A stretch of 64,000 nucleotides of DNA, taken from NCBI GenBank assembly GCA_030998225.1, contig JAPYXD010000680.1:13082001-13146000 (forward strand). Direction: 5' to 3'. Shown piece after piece: positions 22,200-33,780 of the stretch (positions within the stretch are counted from its first letter, which is position 1; the number at the start of each line of letters is the position of its first letter). Under the pieces are notes generated by a model that saw only the letters and a program-made list of their open reading frames with translations, was not told where the DNA came from and searched no databases. This DNA comes from Diplolepis rosae. Taxonomy: Eukaryota; Arthropoda; Insecta; Hymenoptera; Diplolepididae. Position numbers and translations under genes: made by a program.

Positions 22200-23650
22200 A
22201 CATTCACGTTCCCGAGTCGAAGTTCTTGCCTTCTCTTTGCCCTCGCTACACTCTCTATTTAAAAAATCTGCCCGCTTCGCGGGCACATTCTCATCGCGCG
22301 CTTCGCGCGCAGCTCGCAAATTTGAGCACGCCTAGGGCACGCGATTTGATCGTCGCGCTTCGCGCTCCGTTCTTTCTGGACCTCGCGCTTCGTGCTCCGT
22401 TCTTTCTGGACCTCGCGCTTCGTGCTCGGTCTTGTGCTCTTCACATACATTCAAGTTTATTTATTATAATTTGATACTGAAGCTCAAACCAATTTTATAA
22501 TAATATTACAGATGATGTGAATTACACATTTTCTCAAAGTCACTCAATTTCTTTTTGAATTTAAGTGAAACAGGAAATCCAATTTACTTAAGGCTCTATC
22601 AGCCTTAAGGAACACATTCTCATCATAGCGCTCGCGCTTCGCGCTCGATTTTCTGTATACATTTCAGTAACATTTTAATAAATTACATGATGAAAAGAAT
22701 TTATTTTCTTCCAAATCTCTCAAAAAGGAAAAACAATCGTAGACTTTATTTAAGAAAACGATTTTGCAGAACAACGCTTATTTCGTATCTCACATATTTT
22801 GGTGAAAAAAATCGAATTTATTTAATATTAAAAATCAAAAAATAAAATATACATCCTGTCTCGAAATGTATTAATGAGGATTTGTAGACCTCATTTAGGC
22901 AAACAATTTTCCATCTAAGCGTTTTTTTTGTATCTCACATATTTTGTCTAAAAAATGGAATTTTTGAATTTTAATCGTATTTTTTGGAATTGAAACGAAA
23001 AATATATGTTTTATCAGAAACTGTGTGGGACAAAATTTGTAGATCTTTTTGAAACAAACAACTTTGTATTCTTACTTTTTTTTCGTATTTTACATATTAT
23101 TGTTAAAAAATTGAATTTTGGATTTTCAATAGTTTTTTTTAAATTAAAAAAAAAAATATGAATCTTATTAAAAAATGTTACAATTCAAATTTGTAGGTCT
23201 TTATGTAGAAAAGAATATTGTATCATAACGTTTTTTCGTATCTCGTATAATTTAACTGGAAAATGGAATTTTGATATTGACTTTTTTCGAATTTGAATAT
23301 GCTGTGACATTTCTAATTTTGATTTAATCAAAAAATGTTTTTAGGATAATTTGTAGAGATTTATGAGCACTATCAAAAACCAGTATTGAAATTTTTGATT
23401 TTTTTAAAAAATTATTTTCAAAAACACAAAAATAGTGCTCAATCCCTCAATTTTGATTGGATGTGGCTGGTTAACGAACTTGTCCTTATTTTTTCGGCTC
23501 CGATAAAGTGTACCAAAGCTCAATTCAATCTGATAATTCTATGGAGAGTTATGCCGCACACGACCTACAGACAGACAGACAGACACTTTCGTAAAAACCC
23601 TTTTTTATGACTCAGGGGGTCTCAAAACGTAAAGATTTGATGAAAATATC
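22200..23650 (+). repeat. Dispersed repeat, copy a
   Basis: This matches 25700-25745 plus 26855-27870. It has a CCGCTTCGCGGGCACATTCTCATCG head, a GC-rich array of about 30-bp units (CTCGCGCTTCGYGCTCCGTT, 22350-22440), and about 1 kb of AT-rich body. It ends with a (CAGA)n tract and TTTCGTAAAAACC. The continuous match indicates one transposable unit of unknown class. The short open frames in it are not supported as genes. Confidence 0.75.
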
Positions 23651-24420
23651 GAAAAAAAAAATTTTTTTGAGAGATATATTAATTTAAACTTTTTGATAAA
23701 ATTGGATAAAATGCTAAATTCTCTTATACTTATAATCCATTATTTCCGGTTGAAATAATCAAATCGACTTTGGGTTTGTTTTATTTTCTAGCTTGTTACG
23801 TTAGGTTTTCAGATAAATAATTTTATAAATTTTATTTTGTTAATTAACTACAGATATAGGCAATTTAATTGTTTAAACAATTTTTTCATGTTTGCCCCCT
23901 CATTAGAAAAATTTGGAAAAGATAGTATCGTATGCGCTATTTCTCAATATAACTAGCGCATATTTAATAAAGTTGGAGACTCAATTAGATCGGACGATAT
24001 TAAATATTTTTGATCGCGCGACTCAGACAGGATTAAACACGTCGCGCGCTCAAAAATCTTTAATATCTTCCGATCTAATTGAGTTTCTACTTTTATTAAA
24101 TATGCGCTAGTTATATTGAGACATAGCGCATACGATACTATCTTTTCCAAATTTTTCTAATGACGGGGCAAACATGAAAAAATTGTTTAAACAATTAAAT
24201 TGCCTATATCTGTAGTTAATTAACAAAATAAAATTTATAAAATTATTTATCTGAAAACCTGACGTAATAAGCTAGAAAATGAAACAGACCTAAAATCGAT
24301 TTGATTATTTCAACCGGAAATAATGAATTATAAGTATAAGAGAATTTAGCATTTTATCCAATTTATCAAAAGTTTAAATTAATAAATCTCTCAAAAAAAT
24401 TTTTTTTTTAAATCCCGATA
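23650..24420. mobile_element. 760-bp near-perfect palindromic element
   Basis: Arms 23652-24020 and 24045-24415 are reverse complements over nearly their whole length, with a loop of only a few tens of bases around GCGCGACTCAGACAGG. The two short opposing reading frames at 23913-24150 mirror each other and are by-products of the palindrome. It lies at the end of repeat copy a. Confidence 0.8.
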
Positions 24421-25699
24421 TACGTGTTGGTTAATTTATTAAAAAGAAGCTATGAATTTTTTTTAATGCATTACATAAAATTTAAATAAAATTCATATTT
24501 TGAAAATATACAACACGGAAAATAAAAGAACCTTCTTATATATATGCCGCTAAATTCATCGTATAATTCGTTTCTTTAATTTAATTTAATGTGACTTCAT
24601 GCAATTGCACTAAAAATCAATATTAATATTGTTTCGGTTTTGGGCGTACTTTCGGCTGGAGAACAAGAAAAATAGTATACAACCCACGGCCAGAATGTTT
24701 GGTGCCCTAGGGTCGTAATATACTATTACACAAGATACTTTTTGATAATAAATAATGCAATTTTTAATGTATATTTCAAACTTTAGTTTCATTAAACTTT
24801 ATGCGTAGTTATAATCAAAATGTATACTAAATATAATTTAATAATTATACTATATATATCAACAATCATAATTATAAAAATTAATTAATTAATTATATTA
24901 ATTTAAAAATAAATCATTATTATATGGAAAATTTGTGAAAAAAGTTGATTTATTTTTACTTGAGTGAGGCTAAAAAACTCTAGTTACGACACTTTCTCTC
25001 ACAAGTTCTGAATAACTCTTGCAGTCACTATATAAGAAATTTTCGAAGTTTATGTCTCATCATTGTAAGCGAGCGTGAGCGTGATTCGACGAAAGCGTAT
25101 CGTACTATATATAAGTGTAGTTATTAGGCAGCCCAGTCCACCCGGGACGAGCGACCGGGGGTGTAGGCCCCGATGCGGTTTCTACTGCCCCCCCCCCCCA
25201 ATTTTCTCCCTCTAGCGCTCTTTGCAGAGAATACTCCGAAGCTCGATCTTCTGGTTGAAGGGGATCTCAAGTGTGAATAAAAACAGTGAAAAAATAGCCG
25301 AAGAAATGGAAGAAAAAAAAAACAGCCGCGTTTTGTTTGTCAACGTTTCATTTGTTTTTTCATATCCGACAGCTGACTTTCATTTATCGAATGCTTGTTT
25401 TCTTCATTTCTTTCAGACGCAACATTTCATTATTCCACATGTTTGTTGGATAAAATAAAATGGGTGCGCGTAGGGATAAGCTCTGCAAAACTGTCCACCG
25501 CACTTTCTTCATCTACTCTTGTCCTATTTTCTTTTCTTGAAAAACCTAATTGGTAAATTCAGCTTGAAAATCGGATTTAAAGCTTATGATTCAGTCTTAC
25601 AGTTTAAATCCTTGAAACCGATACATCTGATCAAATACAAATTTTTTTAATTCATGAAATTCTTAATTTTTTTACATATTGAGGAATGAAAAGAATTTT
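24421..25699. other. AT-rich spacer with a GC-rich promoter-like block
   Basis: 24421-25080 is AT-rich without structure that I can name. Around 25110 a TATATATAAG box is followed by CCCGGGACGAGCGACCGGGG and a run of about thirteen C (25189-25199). This could be a transposon 5-prime end. No coding region is supported. Confidence 0.4.
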
Positions 25700-25744
25700 G
25701 AATTAAAAAAATCTGCCCGCTTCGCGGGCACATTCTCATCGCCC

Positions 25745-26855
25745 CTTCTTTCTCCATCGGTCAATCGGACCAGGGGCAATTTTTATTGGAGCGCCGAATT
25801 TGTACTATTAGTCAATCATATTTGACTAAAATTTTTATTGGCGCGTAGAATTAAGATTAATGTGCATAAATACCGGGTCACTTTGTATTTTGGATTCATT
25901 CGAAGACTGAGCCTCTGAGAGATTACCTCCAGAGAACCTTAGACCCCTCGGAGATAATAAAGTTCCTTCATCTTACAAAGCAGTCGTTTTTAGATTTTAA
26001 TTATTACGATCTCCAATCAGCCCTTCTTAGAGCTAACCTTTTACGAAAGAAAAAACCTAATTTCCGCCTTCTCAACATCCTGCAGCATGGGCTCTCCGGC
26101 CCACCTGGTGAGTGGACATCCTTGAAACGCCTGGGGAATTCCCCTCGCCGTTTCCGGTCTCCAGGGTGGCATACCGCCCTGGCGACTACCATCGGGACGC
26201 TCTGACTCCTAGGTGGAATACCGCCTAGGAGTAGACGTCCGAAGAAGACTCCACCCTGAGGTGGTATACCGCCTCAGGAAATAAGAAGGGATTTACCACA
26301 AGGTGGAATACCGCCTTGTGGTGAATACCTGCTTATCGTGGACGTCTCTAGACCCAAAGGGGGCGGCAAGCAGACTTCCGGGCAGCAAAAATAGGCTCCA
26401 AACCGACACCGCCCAACGAGAACCAGAAAGGTTGAGGTTACTCCATTGGGACGTCCAGGATTGGAGGCCGGATCCTGAGAGACGTTCTCCTTCCGGTTCC
26501 AACGACACGTCTCTCGACCCTCCTGGACCATCTTTGAGGGAGTTGGGACGTCTTCGAGACGTTTCGAATCTGGTGCCGAATCCAGGGAGACGTTACGTCC
26601 AGGAACCCATCCCACCAATTACCAGCGTCCCATCTCTCTTATCGAAGGAGGTAGAGCATAAAAATCCGAGACGTCTCCCATCTAAGGCCAAATTTAGGAA
26701 GACGTTACGTCCCGGAAGTCATCCCGCCACTTGCCAGCGCCACACCGCCTTCTCCTCGGAAGATAAGGCAAGAAAAGCGAGACGTCTTGAATCTGAGGCC
26801 AGATTCAGAGAGGCAAGGCGTTCCGGAAGTCGTACCACTGCAGCACTAAAGCACT
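25745..26855 (+). mobile_element. GC-rich insertion with LTR-like promoter and hairpin array
   Basis: This segment interrupts repeat copy b. It starts with two ATTTTTATTGG(A/C)GCG blocks, a TATA-like CATAAATA at 25864 and AATAAA at 25956, a layout typical of an LTR. Then come the four hairpins at 26161-26322 and imperfect repeats with GAGACGTCT, GACGTTACGTCC and CCGGAAGTC (26490-26840). A 248-codon frame at 26303-27049 starts inside a hairpin and runs on into the unrelated repeat, so I do not accept it as a gene. Confidence 0.5.
26161..26322. other. Four covarying hairpins with GGTGG-NATA-CCGCC core
   Basis: Hairpins lie at 26161-26182, 26205-26232, 26255-26278 and 26295-26322. All share GGTGG, a four-base loop (CATA, AATA, TATA, AATA) and CCGCC. 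Their outer stems differ but remain complementary: CCAG/CTGG, ACTCCTA/TAGGAGT, CCTGA/TCAGG and ACCACAA/TTGTGGT. The T in GGTGG always faces G, a wobble pair that is tolerated in RNA but not in a DNA palindrome. Confidence 0.85.
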
Positions 26856-27929
26856 TATATCAACATTTCAGTAACTTTTTAATAAATTACATGATTAAAA
26901 TAATTTATTTTCTTCAAAATCTCTCAAAAGGAAAAAACAATCGTAGACTTTATTTAAGGAAACGATTTTGCAGAACAACGCTTATTTCGTATCTCACATA
27001 TTTTGGTGAAAAAAATCGAATTTTTTTAATATTAAAAATCAAAACATAAAATATACATCCTGTCCCAAAATGTCTCAATGAGAATTTGTAGACCTCATTT
27101 AGGCAAACAATTTTACATCTAAACGTTTTTTTTGCATCTCACATATTTTGTCTAGAAAATGGAATTTTTGTATTTTAAACGTATTTTTTGGAATTGAAAC
27201 GAAAAATATATGTTTTATCAGAAACTGCGTCAAACAAACTTTGTAGATCTTTTTGAAACGAACAACTTTGTATTCTTACGTTTTTCTCGTATTTTACATA
27301 TTATTGTTAAAAATTGAATTTTGGATTTTCAATAGTTTTTTTTTTAATTAAAAAGAAAAATATGCATCTTATGAAAAAATGTTACAATTCAAATTTGTAG
27401 GTCTTTATGTAGAAAATAATATTGTATCATAACGTTTTTTCGTATCTCGTATAATTTAACTGGAAAATGGAATTTTGATATTGACTTTTTTCGAATTTGA
27501 ATATGCTGTAACATTTCTAATTTTGATTTAATCAAAAAATCTTATCAGGATAATTTGTAGAGATTTATGAGCACTATCAAAAACCAGTATTGAAATTTTT
27601 GATTTTTTCAAAAAGTTATTTTCAAAAACACAAAAGTAGTGCTCAATCCCTCAATTTTGATTGGATGTGGCTGGTTAACGAACGTGTCGTTACTTTTTCG
27701 GCTCCGATAAAGTGTGCCAAAGCTCAATTCAATCTGATAATTCTATCGAGAGTTATGCCGCACACCACCTACTACAGGCAGACAGACAGACAGACAGACA
27801 CTTTCGTAAAAACCGTTTTTTCTGACTCAGGGGGTCTCAAAACGTAAAGATTTGATGAAAATTTCGAAAGTCATTCTTCACATAAAACCAATACGTTTTC
27901 ATCCATGATGAGAATGTAATAGTACATTA

Positions 27930-28471
27930 CGTGCCCAGGCGCAGAATGAGGGTCATTGCGGCCCGCGCCCCAAGGCCCGCAGGACAGCGAAGCTAACCCG
28001 TAGCCGTGGCAACGCCGCTACGACGCCGAACCGCTAACAGTCCTGCGAGAATTGTCGCGAGTTTCGGAATTACCCGAATTGTGTGCATTGGCACGTATTC
28101 TATTTTATGTGACTTCGATGCGTATACGAGTTTTTATGCGTACACTGGAATCTAAACTAGTATTGTAGTTGTTTGCGGCGCTAGTCATTACACTTAAGAT
28201 GTCACGACTAGTCCCGGCCATTTTGATTTTATCGATCTTGTGTAGTAGTAATGGATTTTAGTAGACGCATGCGCAGTTCAAATGTACAAGGCTTTGCCAG
28301 TAAGATGCTAACGCTGTACAAAGAAGAAGAATAAGAAGGATTGAGCTTCGTTTCATGGCTATGGGCGCATGCGCAGTTCAATTTTTACATTTCATTCCTT
28401 TCTGTCGAAATGTACTACATTGCGCTACTGTTAACTGTAGCGAAAAAACGAGTTTGCGCGTCGATGGCACA
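27930..28471 (-). mobile_element. TA-flanked MITE, third copy, inverted
   Basis: This is the same family in reverse orientation, with TA at 27928-27929 and 28472-28473. It contains GCATGCGCAGTTCAA twice and the CTAGTCCCGGCCATTTTGAT block. Its central hairpin has diverged. Confidence 0.68.
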
Positions 28472-28639
28472 TAAAAACATTAAAAATGAATTTAGTAAGA
28501 AGAATTTGAAAAGAAAGAGAAGTAGAAAGGAGGAAAAACAGAGAAAGAACACGAAAAGTATTATAATTTTTTGCTTGCTTAAGGCCACGAACTCAGTCGA
28601 AGTCCTTGCCTTCGGTTCGCCCTCGCTACACATTTTATT

Positions 28640-29492
28640 TCAAAAATCAAGTCTTGGGGTTGGAGTATAGAGGGAATATTATGTTTCTCAAACTCTCGTA
28701 AAACGAGAGTGGAGTAATATTAAAAATTTTAGTTCCAATATCAGAAACGTTAGTTTAAGAAGGTGTGTTTAATTATTTGGAGCAGATGTATGTACATAGT
28801 TGCAATGAGTAAAATGCATGTTCTTGATCAAGTTGATTTATTAAAAACAGAAGGACTGATGAGTTTTATTTTATTATGACCGAGTTTACTCAGTTATAAA
28901 TACCGAACTTAATGTTCGAAATTGGTATGAGCTTTTACCAGTATTGGCATTAACTCGTGCATTTTTAGCATGAAATGTCTTATACTATACAAGAAACAAG
29001 GGCATGCCATTATTGCTAGTGCCATATGCTGTCATAGCAAGGTTCTCACCTGACTACGGTTGTAAGAGAACTCATACTGAAATAGGATGGGTTTCTTACA
29101 ACAGAGTGAACACGTGAGGTGCTACGTTCAAAAGTAGGCTTGGCCTAATACCTCGGTTGTAAGAGAACTCATACTGAAATAGGATGGGTTTCTTGCAATC
29201 ATAGTAAGGCGAAGTTCGAACTATTTTCGCAAGGCACAACTGCTCTAAATGCTTGAAACTTGCTACTTTTTTAGCATGATGAAATTCCTGTTTAAAATGT
29301 ATGATTTTTTTCACCAGGATAGCAAGAACGAAACCTGCTACAAAGGCATGACTAGTGTTCTTACTATTATAGTCAGTTTTTTTTCTCCGTGTATGCCAAC
29401 GAACATTTCGATGTCAGTGTCCACATGAATGCATACCGTATCAAGGTTTTCATCAGCGATTGCAAATATATTATTGGTCACATAACAGCTTC
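28640..29492. other. Spacer with short direct repeats
   Basis: A 44-bp direct repeat starting CGGTTGTAAGAGAACTCATA occurs at 29058 and 29156, each followed by GGGTTTCTTRCAA, which can pair with TTGTAAGA. A CTCTCGTAAAACGAGAG hairpin is at 28692. No gene is supported. Confidence 0.5.
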
Positions 29493-29496
29493 TTAA

Positions 29497-30630
29497 GGGA
29501 GTTACTCACCTACCCACCTAGTCAAAACAGGGTTAAACACGCAGGTTGACTACAGTAGTACTTGATCTGGCAACGTCGCATCTCGTTTGTTCGTGTGCGC
29601 ACAGGTGTACAGTCGCACATATTGTCACGTCAGTACCTAAGAAATGTTTCTCAGACATGAAATTATACAATGAATTAAAAAGCTGCACATCCGTCGAAAT
29701 GAGGAAAAAAATGATTGCCTCTGACATATCGGTAGCTATGGTTATCGATGCATACAAAGAATATGGTTTTGATGGATTATCTCGTTTGTTTGGTCCTGAT
29801 AAAAACGGGAAAATTCGTGTGACAAATAATAGGAAGGTTAAAAATAAAATCTGTGATTATCTGAAAACAAAATACTAATTTACTTTAGTTTAGTTGGTAT
29901 ATATTTATTGTATATGTATCTAATATTCTAAATAATAATTAATGAACGATTGTGATGATAATAGATATGTATTGAAAAATTGTTATATCGATTTAAGACT
30001 GAAAATAAGACAAATTTAGTATGTCATTGAGAAAGATTTTACGTACTACGTATTATGATATGTATGTACATAAAGTTGTTTGTATGTGCTTAATTCGTTT
30101 ATTTATCATACGAATAATTAATATATTATATTTCATTTATTAAAAACATGATTTTCATAACAAATTTTAATCACCAGTTGGTACGAGCTGCTGAACAGAT
30201 ATAACGCATACATTTCAAATTTCGCGCACATAACCTACGAATGCGACGTTGCCACATACCTAACCAAAGACTAAAATCACAGCAATTTCCAATCTTCATC
30301 GTATTTGTTAATACTTTTAGAGCCCACCTTTGAATGTTATTAAAGTTAATAACTATTCCTGAACATCTTATTTTTCTACTGTTCAAATCCCGTTATGATA
30401 TGTTCGTCAGTTGAAAAGATATCAATAATAATAGACGATAAACTCCGCGATTTCTCATAAGAGCCCATGTTGAAACAACTAGAGAAGCGCAAAATAGAAA
30501 TATGAATATCTCACTAAAAAACCCACCTCAGACCTTGAAATTTCGTACGGATAATTTTTTAATTATATTCTAACGCTCTGCAAAGTTTAAGATTTTTCTG
30601 TTCGTTAATTCTTCATCCTGAGTAACTCCC
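29497..30630 (+). mobile_element. TTAA-flanked DNA transposon with GGGAGTTACTCA ends
   Basis: The ends are inverted (GGGAGTTACTCA), with TTAA at 29493-29496 and 30631-30634. A related sequence at 32560-32900 in reverse orientation has the same flanks joined by a single TTAA, so it is a paralogous empty site. TTAA with purine (GG) termini fits the Kolobok superfamily better than piggyBac, whose ends start CCC. The length is 1134 bp, and the only reading frame is at 29641-29878. Confidence 0.8.
29641..29878 (+). CDS. Unrecognised small protein within the TTAA element
   Basis: The frame reads TSVEMRKKMIASDISVAMVI, then AYKEYGFDGLSRLFGP, then a basic tail (NNRKVKNKICDYLKTKY), ending in TAA. The composition looks coding: few rare codons, a mix of hydrophobic and charged residues, and a basic C terminus. 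I do not recognise the family. The frame is open upstream to an ATG at 29546, but an acceptor-like TACCTAAG just before AAATG could instead mark an exon start. It could be a DNA-binding fragment of the transposase or captured host sequence. Confidence 0.35.
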
Positions 30631-30775
30631 TTAAGAAACTAGAAGAATGAATAGTAGATGTCTGGCGACTGAGGCGAGTGTTTAGCGAGGTAAGTTTCTG
30701 TGGAGTCGGCCATCGCCTCACCCTCGAAAAGCGGGAAAACGGTAATATTTGCAGTATTCGATGGCTATGAGAGAG

Positions 30776-31959
30776 TTAACTATGAATTCCAAAATCTCCT
30801 TCGTGAGCTAGGAGATTAGCAAAATTGCTCTTGTTTTTGAAGTGCTTGCTTGCTCCGTCTGTGAAATAAAATACCTTTTTGATTGCAAACTTCGCTTTAA
30901 GATAATTTAGTATTATCTTCTGATACTCGTAAACGGCAACTGAGTTGTGACTCAAATTGTCCGATATGATCGCCATGTTTTTGTGTTTCAATTCTCTATC
31001 TTTGACGTTTTCAGACTTTTGAAAAACGATCAGAAAATTGCATCAAATTTTCTTTGATTTTAGTGATGCCAGGGCAACTTCTGCATTCTCCTAGCTGGCA
31101 TGAATTTGTAACATCAGGGCACACTGTCAACCTTAAACAATCACAAAAATCGTTTCAGAGGACTTGTGGATCGTTTGTTAAATATTGGAGGTTTATTCCT
31201 TTCAACATTAACTGTACGTTTTAATGACGTACACAGACGCATACTGAGTGAGTACCAGTACTCTCTGCCATAACGCAATGTTTTGGTCTCAGTTTTGCGA
31301 ATTTAGTGAAGCCTATTAAAGTCCTTTCATGTTGTGACTGGAATACTGACTACAATTCGTTCGAATTGCATAGAATCAATCGTTTCTGAACGAGAACTTT
31401 CTTGTCATTTATTCTAACAGAAACACAGTCTGTCATTCCAGGCATTAGGTGACTCATATAGAGCTCATATAGACTCATAGGGTTTCAGTTTCAACACTCA
31501 AAGGCCTTCTACCTCTTTTTGGATTAGGGAGAGTTAAAATCCCATTCTCAGCAAGTAACTATTTCGCATTATTAGCTTGTCGCTCAGATGTTTTGAATTC
31601 GACCATTGGTTGCCTGCGACTCTAAGACAGCGTTTTACTAATCTCGGGTTCCACGAAGTCTGGATCATTATCATCATTTTCGAAATCATCAAGTATTTCA
31701 TCTAAAATAACATTCTTTTTAGGCAGATCAATGTCGTCTAAATTTGAAGCTGGTATTTTTTCAGTTCACTGAGCTCTTTCCTACATGGAGCACAAATTCT
31801 CAACTCTTTCGATAGTGCAGGAAATAGCGATAGTAAATTTTGTGAAATACGGCGTGTATTTAGCGACTTGTGAATTTTCTTTTTCACAGGATTGAAGCAC
31901 CTAGCAGTCCATTTTCTTGGATTATTCTCATCTTTTGTAGGGGCATAGGCAGTCTTGAA
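30776..31959 (-). pseudogene. Broken gene of an uncharacterised transposon-associated family
   Basis: Minus-strand pieces in order: an exon at 31738-31959 after a strong acceptor (TTCCTCCTATCAG), encoding KDENNPRKWTARCFNPVKK and ELRICAPCRKELSELKK. Then a piece near 31360-31450 with MPGMTDCVSVRINDKKVLVQ and KRLILCNSNEL. Then 30776-30991, containing ISDNLSHNSVAVYEYQK and FYFTDGASKHFKNKSNFANL. The motifs MPG-D-VSV, QKRLILCNL, SDN--H and SDG--Q-KN--N-NL belong together in an unnamed family that I recall from arthropod genomes. The Asp-containing motifs could belong to a nuclease-type fold, but that is speculation. Several stops and frameshifts are present. Confidence 0.6.
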
Positions 31960-32228
31960 CTGATAGGAGGAAGGGTGGAAGTAGCAGCTGAAATTTAAAA
32001 TGTGTTCTTTCTGTATTCTATTCTATGGTGATGAGATTCTACTGTATATAAATATCACGAGTTGGAAAATTTTAGGTACCATTAAAGTGGAATATATAAT
32101 GAAATTTTTATGATATATGTAATATTGTACTTTAAAAAATAAAAATGATCCTATAACAAACCTGCACACGGAAAACGAACTCGGCACTTTGCTCGCTCGC
32201 GACAGTGGCGTCACGCGCCCAGAGTGTA

Positions 32229-32229
32229 A

Positions 32230-32262
<33 letters not shown>
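32229..32262 (+). repeat. (ATT)n microsatellite
   Basis: This is a run of about eleven uninterrupted ATT units. Confidence 0.95.
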
Positions 32263-32559
32263 TCTTGTAAAATAAATAGAATGAAAGGACTATAGCATTG
32301 ACTCTTTGACTTATATGGTCTGATAGGAAAAAACCTGAGCTTTCTTTTAAGATAAAAAAACATGCCAAATTGTATACATTGGGACATATACAAACATTTA
32401 TTCAATAAGTAATAAAATATGGAAATGACATCTTATAACATATTTATATGAGATCAATTCCTCGAGTCGAAATCCTGGAACTTGCCTCCATCCCCATTGC
32501 CGAAATTGAGGTGAAAGTGTAACGATGGGTACGAGAATGTGAGAAAAGAATCTAGAAAT

Positions 32560-32900
32560 GTTCAACATTCATAGTTAACTCTCTCATAGTCATCGAAAAC
32601 TGCGAATATTACCGTTTTTCCGTTTTATACAAGGGTAAAACGATTGCCAACTCCATAGAAACTTACCTCGTTAAATACTCGCCTCGATCTCCTTACGCCC
32701 TCTTTTTACCTTCGTTTAGTGCTTTTTTCGTTCCTGCGTTACGGAGAAAAAGCCTACTATTCATACTTCTAGTTTCTTAAAAAGATGTCATGTGACCAAT
32801 AATATAGTTGCAATCGTCGATGAAAACCTTGATACGGTATGGATTCATATGAACACTGACATCGAAATGTTCGTCGGCATAGAGGTCAACGTCGAAGAAC
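32560..32900 (-). repeat. Inverted relative of the flanks of the TTAA element
   Basis: In reverse complement this matches 30631-30785 followed by about 29390-29496, joined at TTAA. GTCATGTGACCAATAATAT and TGAAAACCTTGATACGGTAT are shared. It marks the pre-insertion arrangement. Confidence 0.75.
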
Positions 32901-33129
32901 TTGAGTAAAACTCAATGATTTATAGGTAGTTAGTAGAAGCCCTGGCATTATACATAACCTGTTATATTAATATTTTACTCACTATCAGCCGAGTTATTGA
33001 TGAAAAAGCTTAAGTCGCCGGTACTACCCAACTCTTCCCTAAAGTATATCAGTGAAATATATAATTTAAAAGGTTTAATTTTACAAAAATTTTCTTCTCA
33101 AAGAAACATATCCATAATCCCTGAATCAA

Positions 33130-33780
33130 TTATTCTGAAAAAAGTTGGAATAAAATTGCGACTTAATGATGAACAGTTTTTTTGCACGGTCGAGAAGCGA
33201 ATTAAAAGACATTTCTATTTTATTAGTAGAAATTATGTTTAGGATGCCGGTCGTTGACATTTGTATATCTTCAATATCTGAATAACGCTTTCTTTTCGTG
33301 GCCAAATGTAACTTTTCAAATAAACAGATATCGCATGATGTCAAATCAGGTAGATACGGGGAATAGTTGGTAGTCAAAATGCCACTTTTAGTAGAAAAAT
33401 CCTTTATTAACGTTAATCAAAGAGCTGGTGCATTATCGTGCAACAAGCGCAAACTTCCTTTATGACGATATTCTTGCCGCACTCGATAAATAGGCTCCAG
33501 AAAACGGTTTATAACATCAAGATATAGCACAGCATTAACCGTTTGGCCCTTTGAAACCAACATTCTGGGCACAATTCCCTTTGAATCGTAGAAACAAATC
33601 CACATTGTTTTTACTGTTGACTTCTTTAAGCGCGATTTTTTCGGATTTGGTTCATTCGAATGCTTCTATTCATCACTTTGGCACTTGTTTTCGGAATTGT
33701 ATTAAAAATACCACGTTGCGTCACCATTTACGAACGACTTTCGGAAATCCAGCAGTAAGTGCTGGTAGATTTTGACCTAT
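33130..33780 (-). pseudogene. Mariner transposase fragment
   Basis: The minus strand carries the C-terminal two thirds of a mariner transposase. It contains DSKGIVPRMLVSKGQTVNAV, LLHDNAPAL (second Asp) and YSPYLPDLTSCDICLFEKL (third Asp). The first Asp motif is degraded to VNGDATWYF. There are stops and a shift between the two larger frames, and the N terminus is absent. Confidence 0.75.

Larger units (their letters stand above)
25700..27870 (+). repeat. Dispersed repeat, copy b, interrupted
   Basis: This is the second copy of the repeat at 22200-23650. Its head (25707-25744) and body (26862-27870) are separated by a GC-rich 1.1-kb segment. The (CAGA)n tract is at 27777-27799. Confidence 0.75.

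Noticed and set aside
22127..22474. 115-codon frame over the GC-rich repeat units
   Set aside because: The protein is a translation of short CTCGCGCTTCG repeats; there is no sign of selection on the frame.
23913..24150. Two opposing 65-codon frames with near-identical proteins
   Set aside because: They are mirror images produced by the palindrome, not independent genes.
24940..25130. Host promoter with TATATATAAG
   Set aside because: There is no downstream coding exon, and the GC-rich block looks like a transposon leader; the evidence is too thin for a promoter call.
26303..27049. 248-codon plus-strand reading frame
   Set aside because: It starts in the middle of a structured hairpin, runs over imperfect GACGTC repeats and continues into an unrelated dispersed repeat. 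It looks open by GC content, and no domain is recognisable.
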